Of a stretch of 64,000 nucleotides of DNA, positions 57,739-64,000 are shown one piece after another (position 1 is the first letter of the stretch; every line of letters starts with the position of its first letter). Source of the stretch: an uncultured bacterium (GTDB lineage Bacteria > Bacteroidota > Bacteroidia > Bacteroidales > UBA932); assembly GCA_949300025.1 (NCBI GenBank), contig CASGCS010000019.1, positions 170,002-234,001 of the forward strand, read 5' to 3'. The notes below the pieces were generated by a model. It did no database searches and was not told where the DNA came from. It saw only the letters and a program-made list of their open reading frames with translations. Both the position numbers and the translations under genes were made by a program.

Positions 57739-57764
57739 CGCTCCACCCCCTTAATTTAAAAGAT

Positions 57765-58061
57765 ATGAATATTGGTTCGGTCATAAAAGATATACGCAAG
57801 CGAAAGAAAATGACGCAAACCCAACTTGCCAAGTTGAGCAACATCACACAAACGTATCTTTCGCAGATCGAGAATAATCAAAAAGAACCGACTATCCAAA
57901 CAATAAAAGTCATTGCCGAAAATCTCGTCATTCCTTTACCTGTATTACTATTCATGGCAGTTGAAAACGAGGATATCCCGGAAAATAAGCGCGAGATTTA
58001 CAGCATGATATCACCTTCTGTTAAATCACTATTAGACACTTTCTTCAACGATGATAAGTAG
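57765..58061 (+). CDS. Xre-family helix-turn-helix protein of the retron operon
   Basis: 98 residues. The N-terminal HTH_3 domain covers about 5-60 (IGSVIKDIRKRKKMTQTQLAKLSN, TYLSQIENNQKEPTIQTIKVIAENL). A ~35-residue C-terminal tail follows (PENKREIYSMISPSVKSLLDTFF). It could repress the operon or act as the DNA-binding partner of an RT complex. It is read from 26 bp after the small ORF and overlaps the RT gene by 11 bp, so both are probably translated together. HTH proteins are known partners in some retron types (type VI in the Mestre scheme, from memory). Confidence 0.85.
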   Translation: MNIGSVIKDIRKRKKMTQTQLAKLSNITQTYLSQIENNQKEPTIQTIKVIAENLVIPLPVLLFMAVENEDIPENKREIYSMISPSVKSLLDTFFNDDK

Positions 58062-58917
58062 CCCTGAATCATTATGCCGTGCTATAGGTATCAAGCAGGG
58101 CGAGATAACAACTATTCTCGCTGATATGAACGCCTATTACTACGAATATGAAAAGAAGAAGCGAAATAAAAAAGGAGAATTGAAATATACGAAATTCGGG
58201 ACTCCCGAAGTTCGCGTTATTAATCCCAGTATCAGAACACTCAAAATTGTTCAAAAAAGAATTTGTGATCTTCTGAATAACAAAATAACACCTGCACCAT
58301 ATGCTTTCGGTTCAACAAAAGGTCGCAGTTGTGTGATGAATGCTCGATTCCATCAAGGTAATAAATATATTTTCCAAACTGATCTTCGCGGATTTTTCCC
58401 ATCTATTCCCAGCAAAGAAGTCTATCGAATGTTTGTCCGGTTCGGATTTTCCCCGGATGTAGCTTCGATATTGACTCGTTTGACGACATACAAGGGGCAT
58501 ATTCCGCAAGGTGCACCGACTTCATCTTTGGTTGCCAATCTCGTTTTTACTAAGACGGGAGATGTAATTACCGATTATTGCAAGCAACACGGATTAAAAT
58601 TCTCTACTTATGTAGACGATATGACCATTTCCGGCCCTTTCGATTTTCAAGAATTGATACCGAAGATTCTCGATATCATTCAACAAGATGGACACATAAT
58701 CAGTCACACCAAAACAACTTACCGAACCAATCATCCTGAAATTACTGGTGCGAAAGTCGGCAATAATTATATTGACATCACCGATAAACTGAAAGCAAAA
58801 ATCGCCAATCAACAAGGAAAGTCAGAAGCTCAAATAGCCGGAGAACAAAATTATTGTGATTTAGTATATCGAGCAAACAATCCAACTCTTAAATCTAAAT
58901 TATCAAATCTTGATTAA
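58051..58917 (+). CDS. Retron-type reverse transcriptase
   Basis: 288 residues, a single RT domain without fused partner. Motifs in order: RVINPSIRTLKIVQKRI (about 55-71, RT1), the retron-specific NAxxH as NARFH (97-101), motif A FQTDLRGFFPSI with Asp111, motif B IPQGAPTSSLVANL (151-164), the active site STYVDDMTIS with Asp189-Asp190, HTKT (219-222), and EITGAKVGNN (230-239), the counterpart of the retron VTG triplet that reads the template RNA. These features separate it from group II intron and DGR RTs. Retron RTs make a covalent RNA-DNA hybrid (msDNA) from a neighbouring RNA, and many act in anti-phage defence. More AT-rich than the core genes and the mobilization genes behind it. Confidence 0.92.
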   Translation: MISSPESLCRAIGIKQGEITTILADMNAYYYEYEKKKRNKKGELKYTKFGTPEVRVINPSIRTLKIVQKRICDLLNNKITPAPYAFGSTKGRSCVMNARFHQGNKYIFQTDLRGFFPSIPSKEVYRMFVRFGFSPDVASILTRLTTYKGHIPQGAPTSSLVANLVFTKTGDVITDYCKQHGLKFSTYVDDMTISGPFDFQELIPKILDIIQQDGHIISHTKTTYRTNHPEITGAKVGNNYIDITDKLKAKIANQQGKSEAQIAGEQNYCDLVYRANNPTLKSKLSNLD

Positions 58918-58972
58918 TCAGGATTTCTCATCTGCACATTGCCCCATTTCATCCGTTAGCGACCAGCCCATA

Positions 58973-59047
58973 GGATCGGAGGGATAAGCTGCAAGGCCGG
59001 TCTGTGAGGAACGCTTTGTATAGCCTTGCAGCTTATTCACTCGATCC
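58973..59047. other. Long perfect stem-loop after the RT gene
   Basis: Arms ATAAGCTGCAAGGC (58984-58997) and GCCTTGCAGCTTAT (59023-59036) pair perfectly over 14 bp around a 25-nt loop. A further outer pair GGATCG/CGATCC (58973-58978, 59042-59047) is separated by a 5x5 internal loop. There is no T-run on either side. It lies between the convergent RT and relaxase genes. It might end transcripts, be a recombination or transfer site, or be a second candidate for the retron template hairpin. Confidence 0.75.
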
Positions 59048-59094
59048 ATACCTTTGCGTTCGTGTGGAATGGGGATTTTGTTCCCAGCCTCCCG

Positions 59095-60315
59095 TTATAG
59101 CTTTGGACCTTTAGATTTCTTTGGGGATGACACGATCTTTCCCTGTTTTGTATCGTGTCGGGGCACTCGGGGTTTTCTTGGATCATCCCAACTTTCTTGA
59201 TACGTTTCGTCCGAAAAATTCTCTTTCCAGAGATAGGGTCTTGCAGTCTGCCCGTGTCCTCCCCACCATTGAGCGAGGGCACGGACGACAAAACCGTCCT
59301 TTATCAAGTCCTTGTCCATGCGTCGCATGGTGTATTTGCCGTATTCGACCCACTCGCGCGGATCGTGTCCGATGTAGGCCTGGCCTCGCCTCAGGTTATC
59401 ATCCATGACCAGATAACCGTCGAACGTTTTCCCTTCATGCTGCATTCCTTTGATATAGATCGGTTGCCCGTCCTTTATTTGTTCCACCTGTTCATCTGTA
59501 AGCCGTACACCAAATATGATCGGATTTCGGATGGAGTGCTCCTGTTTATGCCGTTTTATTTGCTGCCTTTCCCGTTCTGCTCGGTTCGCTTCGATAATTT
59601 TACAGAGGTTGGCATAACTGAACTTCCGATCTACCTGCGAGGCCTTGAGTGCTTGCCCCTGCAGGGTAAAGGTCATGCCCTGTATCTCCTTTTTCGGATC
59701 ACTTCCCCGGTGTACGAACGTTACCGTTATACCTTCTCCGTTCAACCCTTCGACCAGTTCCGTAAAAGAGGCACAACCCTCCAATGCGGTTTTAACCGCC
59801 TCGTAAATTCTGTATTTCATTTTGTCTGGATTATGTAGCCGCTCAATCTTTACGTTCTCTTTTCCTTTGGAGAAGGTAAGGCCGTATTTCTGTTTCATGG
59901 TTTTGCAGACCGCTACGCTCCGGATCCTTTCGTTATGGCTCCGCACCAACCTCGTATCGTACTTTACCCGGTTGTAAAGGATATGTAGATGGGGATGCTC
60001 CGTATCGGTATGCCGCATCACGATGTACTGCGTGTCGGTGATTCCCATACGCTGCATATATTCGCGTGCAAGGCCTGCCATAAATCCGTCCGTAAGCCTC
60101 GGCGTGTCGTCTTTGTGGAACGAAAGGGATATATGCCCCACGACCTCGGCTTTCTCCGGCCGGGCCTTGCGCTGGAAATTGAAACTGCCGATTAGGGAAC
60201 GGATGTCGGATAACTCCACTCCGTCGCTGTCTATCATACGGGCATGACCGTTTTTCTCCATCAGGTAGCGCACGGCTCCGCCGAACGACTTACCCGTTAC
60301 GATCTTTGCTATCAT
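59095..60315 (-). CDS. mobA: Mobilization relaxase MobA (MOB_P-like)
   Basis: 406 residues. A relaxase nicks oriT and leads the strand into the recipient. Seen: an N-terminal candidate catalytic Tyr in GGAVRYLM (Tyr17) and the metal-binding triad in RHTDTEHPHLHILYNRV (His102, Glu106, His109, His111; about 101-117). The basic C-terminus ends PKKSKGPKL. It is read after mobC with a 26-bp overlap. It has no conjugation machinery of its own in the window, so transfer would need a helper element, as for other Bacteroides mobilizable elements. Confidence 0.9.
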   Translation of the reverse strand: MIAKIVTGKSFGGAVRYLMEKNGHARMIDSDGVELSDIRSLIGSFNFQRKARPEKAEVVGHISLSFHKDDTPRLTDGFMAGLAREYMQRMGITDTQYIVMRHTDTEHPHLHILYNRVKYDTRLVRSHNERIRSVAVCKTMKQKYGLTFSKGKENVKIERLHNPDKMKYRIYEAVKTALEGCASFTELVEGLNGEGITVTFVHRGSDPKKEIQGMTFTLQGQALKASQVDRKFSYANLCKIIEANRAERERQQIKRHKQEHSIRNPIIFGVRLTDEQVEQIKDGQPIYIKGMQHEGKTFDGYLVMDDNLRRGQAYIGHDPREWVEYGKYTMRRMDKDLIKDGFVVRALAQWWGGHGQTARPYLWKENFSDETYQESWDDPRKPRVPRHDTKQGKIVSSPKKSKGPKL

Positions 60316-60685
60316 AGAAATATCCCTTTATATGGCGTGCCAACCGTTCGTAAAACTCGATCAGTCCGATAAGACGTATAACAATGCCGTCCATTCCCTT
60401 TTGTGTGTTGGCAATCCGTGCCAACTGGTTTAGGTTGTTCCCCTGTCGGGCCAGTTCGGCTACAGCAGCAAGTATCGCGGGCGGAATATGCCGTGGGGAT
60501 TGCCCCGTAAGAACCTTTTCCCGGCAGTAGGTGGCAAGATCCGTTCCGGCGATGATCGCTTCGTTTTGCAGCCTTCGTTTCACGTCGGGCGTAACATGGA
60601 ATTTGACCTCTGCGGTGCGTTTCTCGGCGATGGCTTTGGGCGGTCTGCCACCTTGGTTGCGGTGATCGATTTTGTTATCTGCCAT
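60290..60685 (-). CDS. mobC: Relaxosome accessory protein MobC
   Basis: 131 residues. N-terminal ribbon-helix-helix-type stretch (TAEVKFHVTPDVKRRLQNEAIIAG) followed by LATYCREKVLTGQ and the MobC block ELARQGNNLNQLARIAN. It binds oriT and helps MobA open the DNA. Unlike the core genes it has a strong Shine-Dalgarno (AAAGGAGGT, 60693-60701, 7 nt before the ATG), a sign of different origin. Confidence 0.9.
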   Translation of the reverse strand: MADNKIDHRNQGGRPPKAIAEKRTAEVKFHVTPDVKRRLQNEAIIAGTDLATYCREKVLTGQSPRHIPPAILAAVAELARQGNNLNQLARIANTQKGMDGIVIRLIGLIEFYERLARHIKGYFYDSKDRNG

Positions 60686-61661
60686 AATCCGTACCTCCTT
60701 TCTTCCCGCTTATGAGATTAGGTTTTTCGGTTGGGCGACCGAGAGGGAACCGGCCGACGGCATCGCAGATGTCGGGAGTCCCGAATCCCCTGCGACCGAC
60801 GGGAGCGGGAGATGGTTCGGTGTGCGACCACAGGGAGTACGCCGAACGGGACAGCCCCGCAGGGCAAGGTTGCCGGAGCGTCCGAGGAAACTCCGAGAGG
60901 AGGTTTTGAGGGCCTCCGGATACAACCTTGCTCCTTAAGGCTTCAGAAAATGCCGAAGTCGGATCATCAGACCCGAACGCGGCACGCCGAACCTCTCCTT
61001 GAAGCCCCGTCGCACGGAATCGGCAGGATCGAGGAACGATGAATACGGGAAGACCGCTTCTGATATATACGCCAGAATATTGGCGAAAGACTCGTGAAGT
61101 TCAGCGGTCGGGAAAGGATAAATAAGCCGTAACAGTTACCCGATCGGAGCGGGTTGTAACGCTCCAGACTACGGACGTTACCAGATTGCAACGCTGCAGC
61201 GTTGCACTTCAGTGGGGACGGTATCCGACATTCGGATGTGCTGCGAAAGGAATGTTCATGGCTGTGCGATTTACGTCTGTTTACTCAAACAACGCTGCCC
61301 GCTGCGGGTTGTTGCGTCCCTGTCGGATCTTGCGTTCCGTTGCCATCTGTTGCTACCCGAGTAGAAATTATGCAAAATATCGGAGCCAACCGCTGCCATG
61401 GCGAAGCCAACCACTGCCACCTCTGTACGATCGTACAACTTGCCGTATATCGTAGGCGTTAAGAGTTGGCAGACCGTCCTGCAAGGGCAGTTGAAACACA
61501 CAAAAACGCACTACAATGAAAACCGGGCGCACCGAATCCGCGATGAGTGAAAACACCCGATCGCACACACAGACAAACCGATTGTTAAACCGAAAAACAA
61601 TGAAACGATGGAAAAGATAATATGCATCGAGGAGAAGACATGAACGCATCTTCTCGATCAA
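60686..61661. other. 976-bp non-coding stretch with oriT-like inverted repeat and palindromes
   Basis: No convincing gene on either strand, and visibly richer in G+C than the retron operon. Contents: the mobC ribosome-binding site; a 15-bp inverted repeat (60865-60879 GCAAGGTTG+CCGGAG with 60914-60931 CTCCGG+CAACCTTGC) around a 34-nt loop, the best oriT candidate; GTAACG/CGTTAC (61156-61181); the perfect 20-bp palindrome TGCAACGCTGCAGCGTTGCA (61187-61206); and the 14-bp palindrome TGTACGATCGTACA (61424-61437). The last ones are probable binding sites of element-encoded regulators. Confidence 0.6.
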
Positions 61662-61895
61662 ATGAAAGAGCTATCCGTCCTTGCCTTGCAGGTACGCCGC
61701 CGGTTCGATCCGCAGACCTCGGATGGTTACATGGACAGTGCAGATGTCTGCCGGGTATTGAACATCACCAAACGCACTCTGCAAAGCTATCGGGATAAAG
61801 GCATCTTGCCCTATACCCGTATCGGCGGCAAGTTCTTTTACCGGGAGCGTGACCTGGCCGACTATCTCGAACGCAGAACCGTCAAAAAACAATAG
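61662..61895 (+). CDS. Excisionase-type helix-turn-helix protein 1
   Basis: 77 residues. MerR/AlpA-like HTH_17 domain: MDSADVCRVLNITKRTLQSYRDKGILPYTRIGGKFFYRERDLADYLE (about 24-70, quoted in parts). Such small proteins occur in pairs on Bacteroides conjugative and mobilizable transposons, where they regulate excision and transfer. The next HTH gene follows 2 bp later. Confidence 0.85.
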   Translation: MKELSVLALQVRRRFDPQTSDGYMDSADVCRVLNITKRTLQSYRDKGILPYTRIGGKFFYRERDLADYLERRTVKKQ

Positions 61896-61897
61896 CC

Positions 61898-62200
61898 ATG
61901 TTCGACTACCTTAACAACGAGAGCGAAGAGGTAAAAACCGCGCTTGCACAACTATCCGAGGCGAAACAGGCGTTGCAACAGGCCAGGGACAACTATCGTC
62001 CCTCGATTCTGGATGAACGTTACCTCACGGGCGAGGAGGTCTGCCGCTATCTGCACATCTCGCCGCGCACACTCCAAACCCTGCGTGATACACGGCAGAT
62101 TCCCTTTACCGTTATCAGCGGGCGGGTATTTCTCTATCCCGAGAGCGGAATACGGGAAATCCTTCACAGAAATTTACAGCCTGTCGAAGAACCCTTCTAA
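61898..62200 (+). CDS. Excisionase-type helix-turn-helix protein 2
   Basis: 100 residues. An N-terminal coiled-coil-like helix (EEVKTALAQLSEAKQALQQ) leads into an HTH_17 domain (about 40-90, LTGEEVCRYLHISPRTLQTLRDTRQIPF). It is related to the preceding protein and cotranscribed. Downstream genes of the element (usually a primase or transfer gene) are cut off: an ATG-initiated frame at 62220 stops after four codons where the IS-like DNA begins. Confidence 0.85.
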   Translation: MFDYLNNESEEVKTALAQLSEAKQALQQARDNYRPSILDERYLTGEEVCRYLHISPRTLQTLRDTRQIPFTVISGRVFLYPESGIREILHRNLQPVEEPF

Positions 62201-62219
62201 TCCCACCAAACGAGTCAAC

Positions 62220-62234
62220 ATGAAAAGAGGGTGA
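62220..62234 (+). pseudogene. Possible start of a gene truncated by the IS110 insertion
   Basis: ATG AAA AGA GGG TGA follows HTH protein 2 after 19 bp. The spacing fits a third operon gene whose body was displaced by the adjacent insertion element. Weak, since only the first four codons remain. Confidence 0.25.
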
Positions 62235-62283
62235 ATTCTAAGTTAAATCCAAATTTATTTTAGGTTTCGCCTTAAATTTATCG

Positions 62284-62317
62284 AAGAATGGCTTGAGCCA
62301 TTCTTCTTTTTCTTTTA
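62284..62317 (+). terminator. Terminator-like hairpin at the IS110 end
   Basis: AAGAATGGC TTGA GCCATTCTT, a 9-bp stem with tetraloop followed by a T-rich run. It would stop transcripts from the HTH genes or, as part of the element, from outside. Confidence 0.75.
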
Positions 62318-62406
62318 TTATGTATTTTGTAGTCAATAGACAACAATATCTTACCCCGTACAATAAAATGTCGGGTAGATAATGTAATCATATGTTTATC
62401 TAATAA

Positions 62407-63402
62407 TTAAGCCATAAGTTTAACAAAAGGGGTCTGGCGTTTGACCACTGCAAAGCACCTGTAAATGATCTTTGCCCTTATAGCATTGATCACAGATGCC
62501 TTATGTTTTCCTTCAGCTACCTTTCTTGCATAGTAAGTCTTTATTTGAGGATCGTGAACCATAGCTGTTATGGCGGCTCTTGTCAGAAGCACCTTTAAGT
62601 CCTTTGCGGCCAATTTAGATGTTCTCGTCTTGCCTCGGATAGATGTGCCGGATGTATGTTCAAACGGCGCGACACCACAATAGCAGGCAAATTTCCTCGG
62701 GTTGTCGAATTTTGTGAAGTTTTCGGTCATGACAATTATGGTGGCTGCATTTATTTGGCCGATGCCGACAATACTCTGAATCAAGGAATAATTGGCGGAA
62801 ACTGATACATTGGCAGACATAATATCCGAGATTTCCTTTTCAATATTCTTTATTTTTGCCCCCACTTCTTCCAGTTCTGCCTTGAGATTGGACAGACAGG
62901 GGCTCTCTCCTGCTTTTGTATAATGATATTCCGCCGTTTCGATGAGTTTTGTTATCGATACCTTGTATTTTACAAATACGCCCCGAAGATTTAACATATC
63001 CCTGACCTTTACGAGGTCATCGTCTGGAAGTCTGAAGGTTGTAAGCTGTCTTTGATGGACGTATGCATACTCTGCTATACGTCTGGCGTCTATCCTGTCA
63101 TTTTTCCCTCTTTGAAGCCCCAAAGACTTCTTTATGCTCAACGGACAGGCTAACGCCAGCTCGAATTTCTTTTCTATACTGGCCATAGACAGCTGATGTA
63201 CATAACATCCCATGTTCTCGGCGCAAAACAATGTGCTGCTGATGTCTGCCTGGAATGACATTGCCCAGTATAGCATTTCCTGGATGCCGGAAGAACTGTT
63301 CTTGAATTTCCTGTGACCCAACTCATTCTCTTCACAGTCCAATATTGATGCATCAAATGTTAATTTTGACACATCAATGCCTACAAAATGAGAATAATTC
63401 AT
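62407..63402 (-). CDS. IS110-family transposase (DEDD/Tnp_20)
   Basis: 331 residues. N-terminal RuvC-like DEDD domain starting HFVGIDVSKLTFDASILD (Asp10), with RGKNDRIDARRIAEYAY in the middle. The C-terminal Transposase_20 domain (about 205-300) has SIVGIGQINAATIIV, CYCGVAPFEHTSGTSIRGK and the catalytic-serine region. IS110 recombinases are guided by a bridge RNA made from the element's own non-coding end. The frame is intact, so the element may be active. Confidence 0.95.
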   Translation of the reverse strand: MNYSHFVGIDVSKLTFDASILDCEENELGHRKFKNSSSGIQEMLYWAMSFQADISSTLFCAENMGCYVHQLSMASIEKKFELALACPLSIKKSLGLQRGKNDRIDARRIAEYAYVHQRQLTTFRLPDDDLVKVRDMLNLRGVFVKYKVSITKLIETAEYHYTKAGESPCLSNLKAELEEVGAKIKNIEKEISDIMSANVSVSANYSLIQSIVGIGQINAATIIVMTENFTKFDNPRKFACYCGVAPFEHTSGTSIRGKTRTSKLAAKDLKVLLTRAAITAMVHDPQIKTYYARKVAEGKHKASVINAIRAKIIYRCFAVVKRQTPFVKLMA

Positions 63403-63600
63403 AATTTTGCATTTATCGATTAAACAAATTGGAGATAAGCTAACACGTTTAACAGGCCTTAAAGCCTAAAATTCTAACTGGCTATTCTCCGAAAAACAGG
63501 AGTTGTAGTCTGATTCAGCCCTTAGATATGATCTAGACCCAAAGTTAGTTCACTGCAACTCCTTCTTCCTCAAATTTAATCCTTGATTTATTATAAATGC
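63403..63600 (-). ncRNA. Candidate IS110 bridge RNA
   Basis: The 200 bp directly upstream of the transposase ATG, read on the minus strand. Elements: GGAGTTG-C-AGT pairing with ACT-A-CAACTCC around a ~40-nt internal loop that itself holds TAGAT/ATCTA, then AGGC/GCCT (TTTAAG loop) nearer the gene. A stem closing a large internal loop, followed by further stem-loops, is the layout described for bridge RNAs of IS110-type elements. Target- and donor-binding loops cannot be assigned without the insertion site and related copies. Confidence 0.5.
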
Positions 63601-63610
63601 AAAACTAAAC

Positions 63611-63650
63611 GACCCAAAAGTCAATGACTTTTAAGGGTCATCCTTTTTTG
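63611..63650 (+). terminator. Rho-independent terminator
   Basis: GACCC/GGGTC with inner AAAGTC/GACTTT pairing, then T6. It lies between the IS110 end and the IS1182 element and would stop rightward transcripts. Confidence 0.75.
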
Positions 63651-63654
63651 TTTG

Positions 63655-64000
63655 GATTACGCCAGGTGGTCACAATGCGAGAATGAATGCGTGTGTAGGA
63701 GAGATGAAAAATAAACGGTTATTTCTTTGAAGAACAAAGAGATAACCGTTGTTTATATGGTAAATAATTGCTATATTTAAAGTGTGAAATAAAAATAAAG
63801 TCAAGCATTTACCATGAGCGCAAAGATAGTGTATAAAGATTACAATCAGAACGAAAGTATGCTTTTTCCGCCGACATTGGGAGAACTTGTTCCGGAGAAC
63901 CATCCGGTGCGGATCGTGAACGCGGTGATAGACAGGCTGGACATATCCTCTATAGAATCGACCTACAAGGGCGGAGGGACGAGCAGTTTCCATCCGCGCA
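63655..64000 (+). mobile_element. IS1182-family insertion sequence, left part (cut by window edge)
   Basis: Left non-coding end and the first 62 codons of the transposase. A long hairpin lies in the leader (63711-63756: ATAAACGGTTAT with ATAACCGTTGTTTAT, inner CTTTG/CAAAG). It could prevent translation of transcripts that enter from outside. The exact left end is unknown. Confidence 0.75.
63814..64000 (+). CDS. IS1182-family transposase, N-terminal part
   Basis: Open frame from the ATG at 63814 to the window edge (62 codons). MSAKIVYKDYNQNESMLFPP, LGELVPENHPVRIVNAVID and YKGGGTSSFHPR match the start of IS1182-type (DDE, IS4-superfamily-like) transposases common in Bacteroidota. Completeness cannot be judged. 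Confidence 0.9.
   Translation, partial: MSAKIVYKDYNQNESMLFPPTLGELVPENHPVRIVNAVIDRLDISSIESTYKGGGTSSFHPR

Larger units (their letters stand above)
62235..63605 (-). mobile_element. IS110-family insertion sequence (ends approximate)
   Basis: One DEDD transposase gene with non-coding flanks of about 170 bp (3' side) and 200 bp (5' side). As usual for the family there are no clear terminal inverted repeats, so the ends are estimates. The upstream flank carries the structured region expected for a bridge RNA (see separate entry). It separates the HTH genes from the IS1182 element. Confidence 0.7.

Noticed and set aside
58051..58917. Group II intron or diversity-generating RT
   Set aside because: No maturase or HNH domain, no intron RNA-like domain V seen, no template/variable repeat pair; NARFH and ITG motifs point to a retron.
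58974..59047. Integron attC site
   Set aside because: The hairpin is too perfect and the outer GTTRRRY/RYYYAAC boxes are missing; no integron integrase nearby.

Overview
The window looks like chromosome of an anaerobic, gut-type member of the order Bacteroidales (Bacteroidota). Evidence: many start codons preceded by the Bacteroidota -7 element TAnnTTTG and almost no Shine-Dalgarno sequences; an Mpi-like serine invertase; SufBCD with PnuC; a B12-dependent ribonucleotide reductase; a Bacteroidota-type fumarate reductase/succinate dehydrogenase; an S37 (PS-10) peptidase; and a mobilizable element of the Bacteroides kind at the right end. I cannot name genus or species from sequence alone. Layout: 1-31 kb is housekeeping core: mfd (5' part), ruvB, a secreted C45-type Ntn hydrolase, a GH20 hexosaminidase, frdA-frdB without a cytochrome b gene, a serine invertase, a P1 peptidase, hflX, an alpha/beta hydrolase, tonB, mdh, ybeY, mnmG (with two near-consensus parS-like sites at its 3' end), an acetyltransferase, threonine aldolase, gcvH, a MATE exporter, ruvA, sufS, tRNA-Thr(CGT), sufE, sufT, folK, glyS, a duplicated hairpin-rich repeat, tRNA-Gln(TTG), a DedA-like membrane protein, tadA, and groES-groEL behind a sigma-54-type promoter. 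31-56.5 kb continues as core: phosphopantetheinyl transferase, DUF2156 protein, S37 peptidase, tyrS, rbfA, a LolC/E-type permease, ispE, nrdJ, sufB-pnuC-sufC-sufD, a ThiL-like protein that has lost its catalytic aspartates, dnaE, the rnr-proC-proB-proA operon, gpmI and a tRNA-Pro with the unusual anticodon AGG. From about 56.8 kb to the end the window becomes accessory DNA. It carries a three-gene operon ending in a retron-type reverse transcriptase (small ORF, Xre-type HTH protein, RT with the retron-specific NAxxH and xTG motifs and a YVDD active site). The operon is preceded by a long, hairpin-rich untranslated leader that ends in a 75-nt three-way-junction-like structure directly before the first ORF. 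A second very strong stem-loop lies just after the RT. Next come a MobC-MobA mobilization module with an oriT-like inverted repeat, two excisionase-type HTH genes, an IS110-family element whose transcribed upstream end folds like a bridge RNA, and the start of an IS1182-family transposase. The retron operon is the strongest candidate for a new biological system here: RT and leader would make an RNA-templated DNA (msDNA), and the HTH and small proteins would be its partners, probably in phage defence. This function is inferred from the family and has not been shown. Iron-sulfur assembly is split over two loci (sufS/sufE/sufT near 24 kb, sufBCD near 43 kb). It would serve the Fe-S proteins of the window, such as FrdB.
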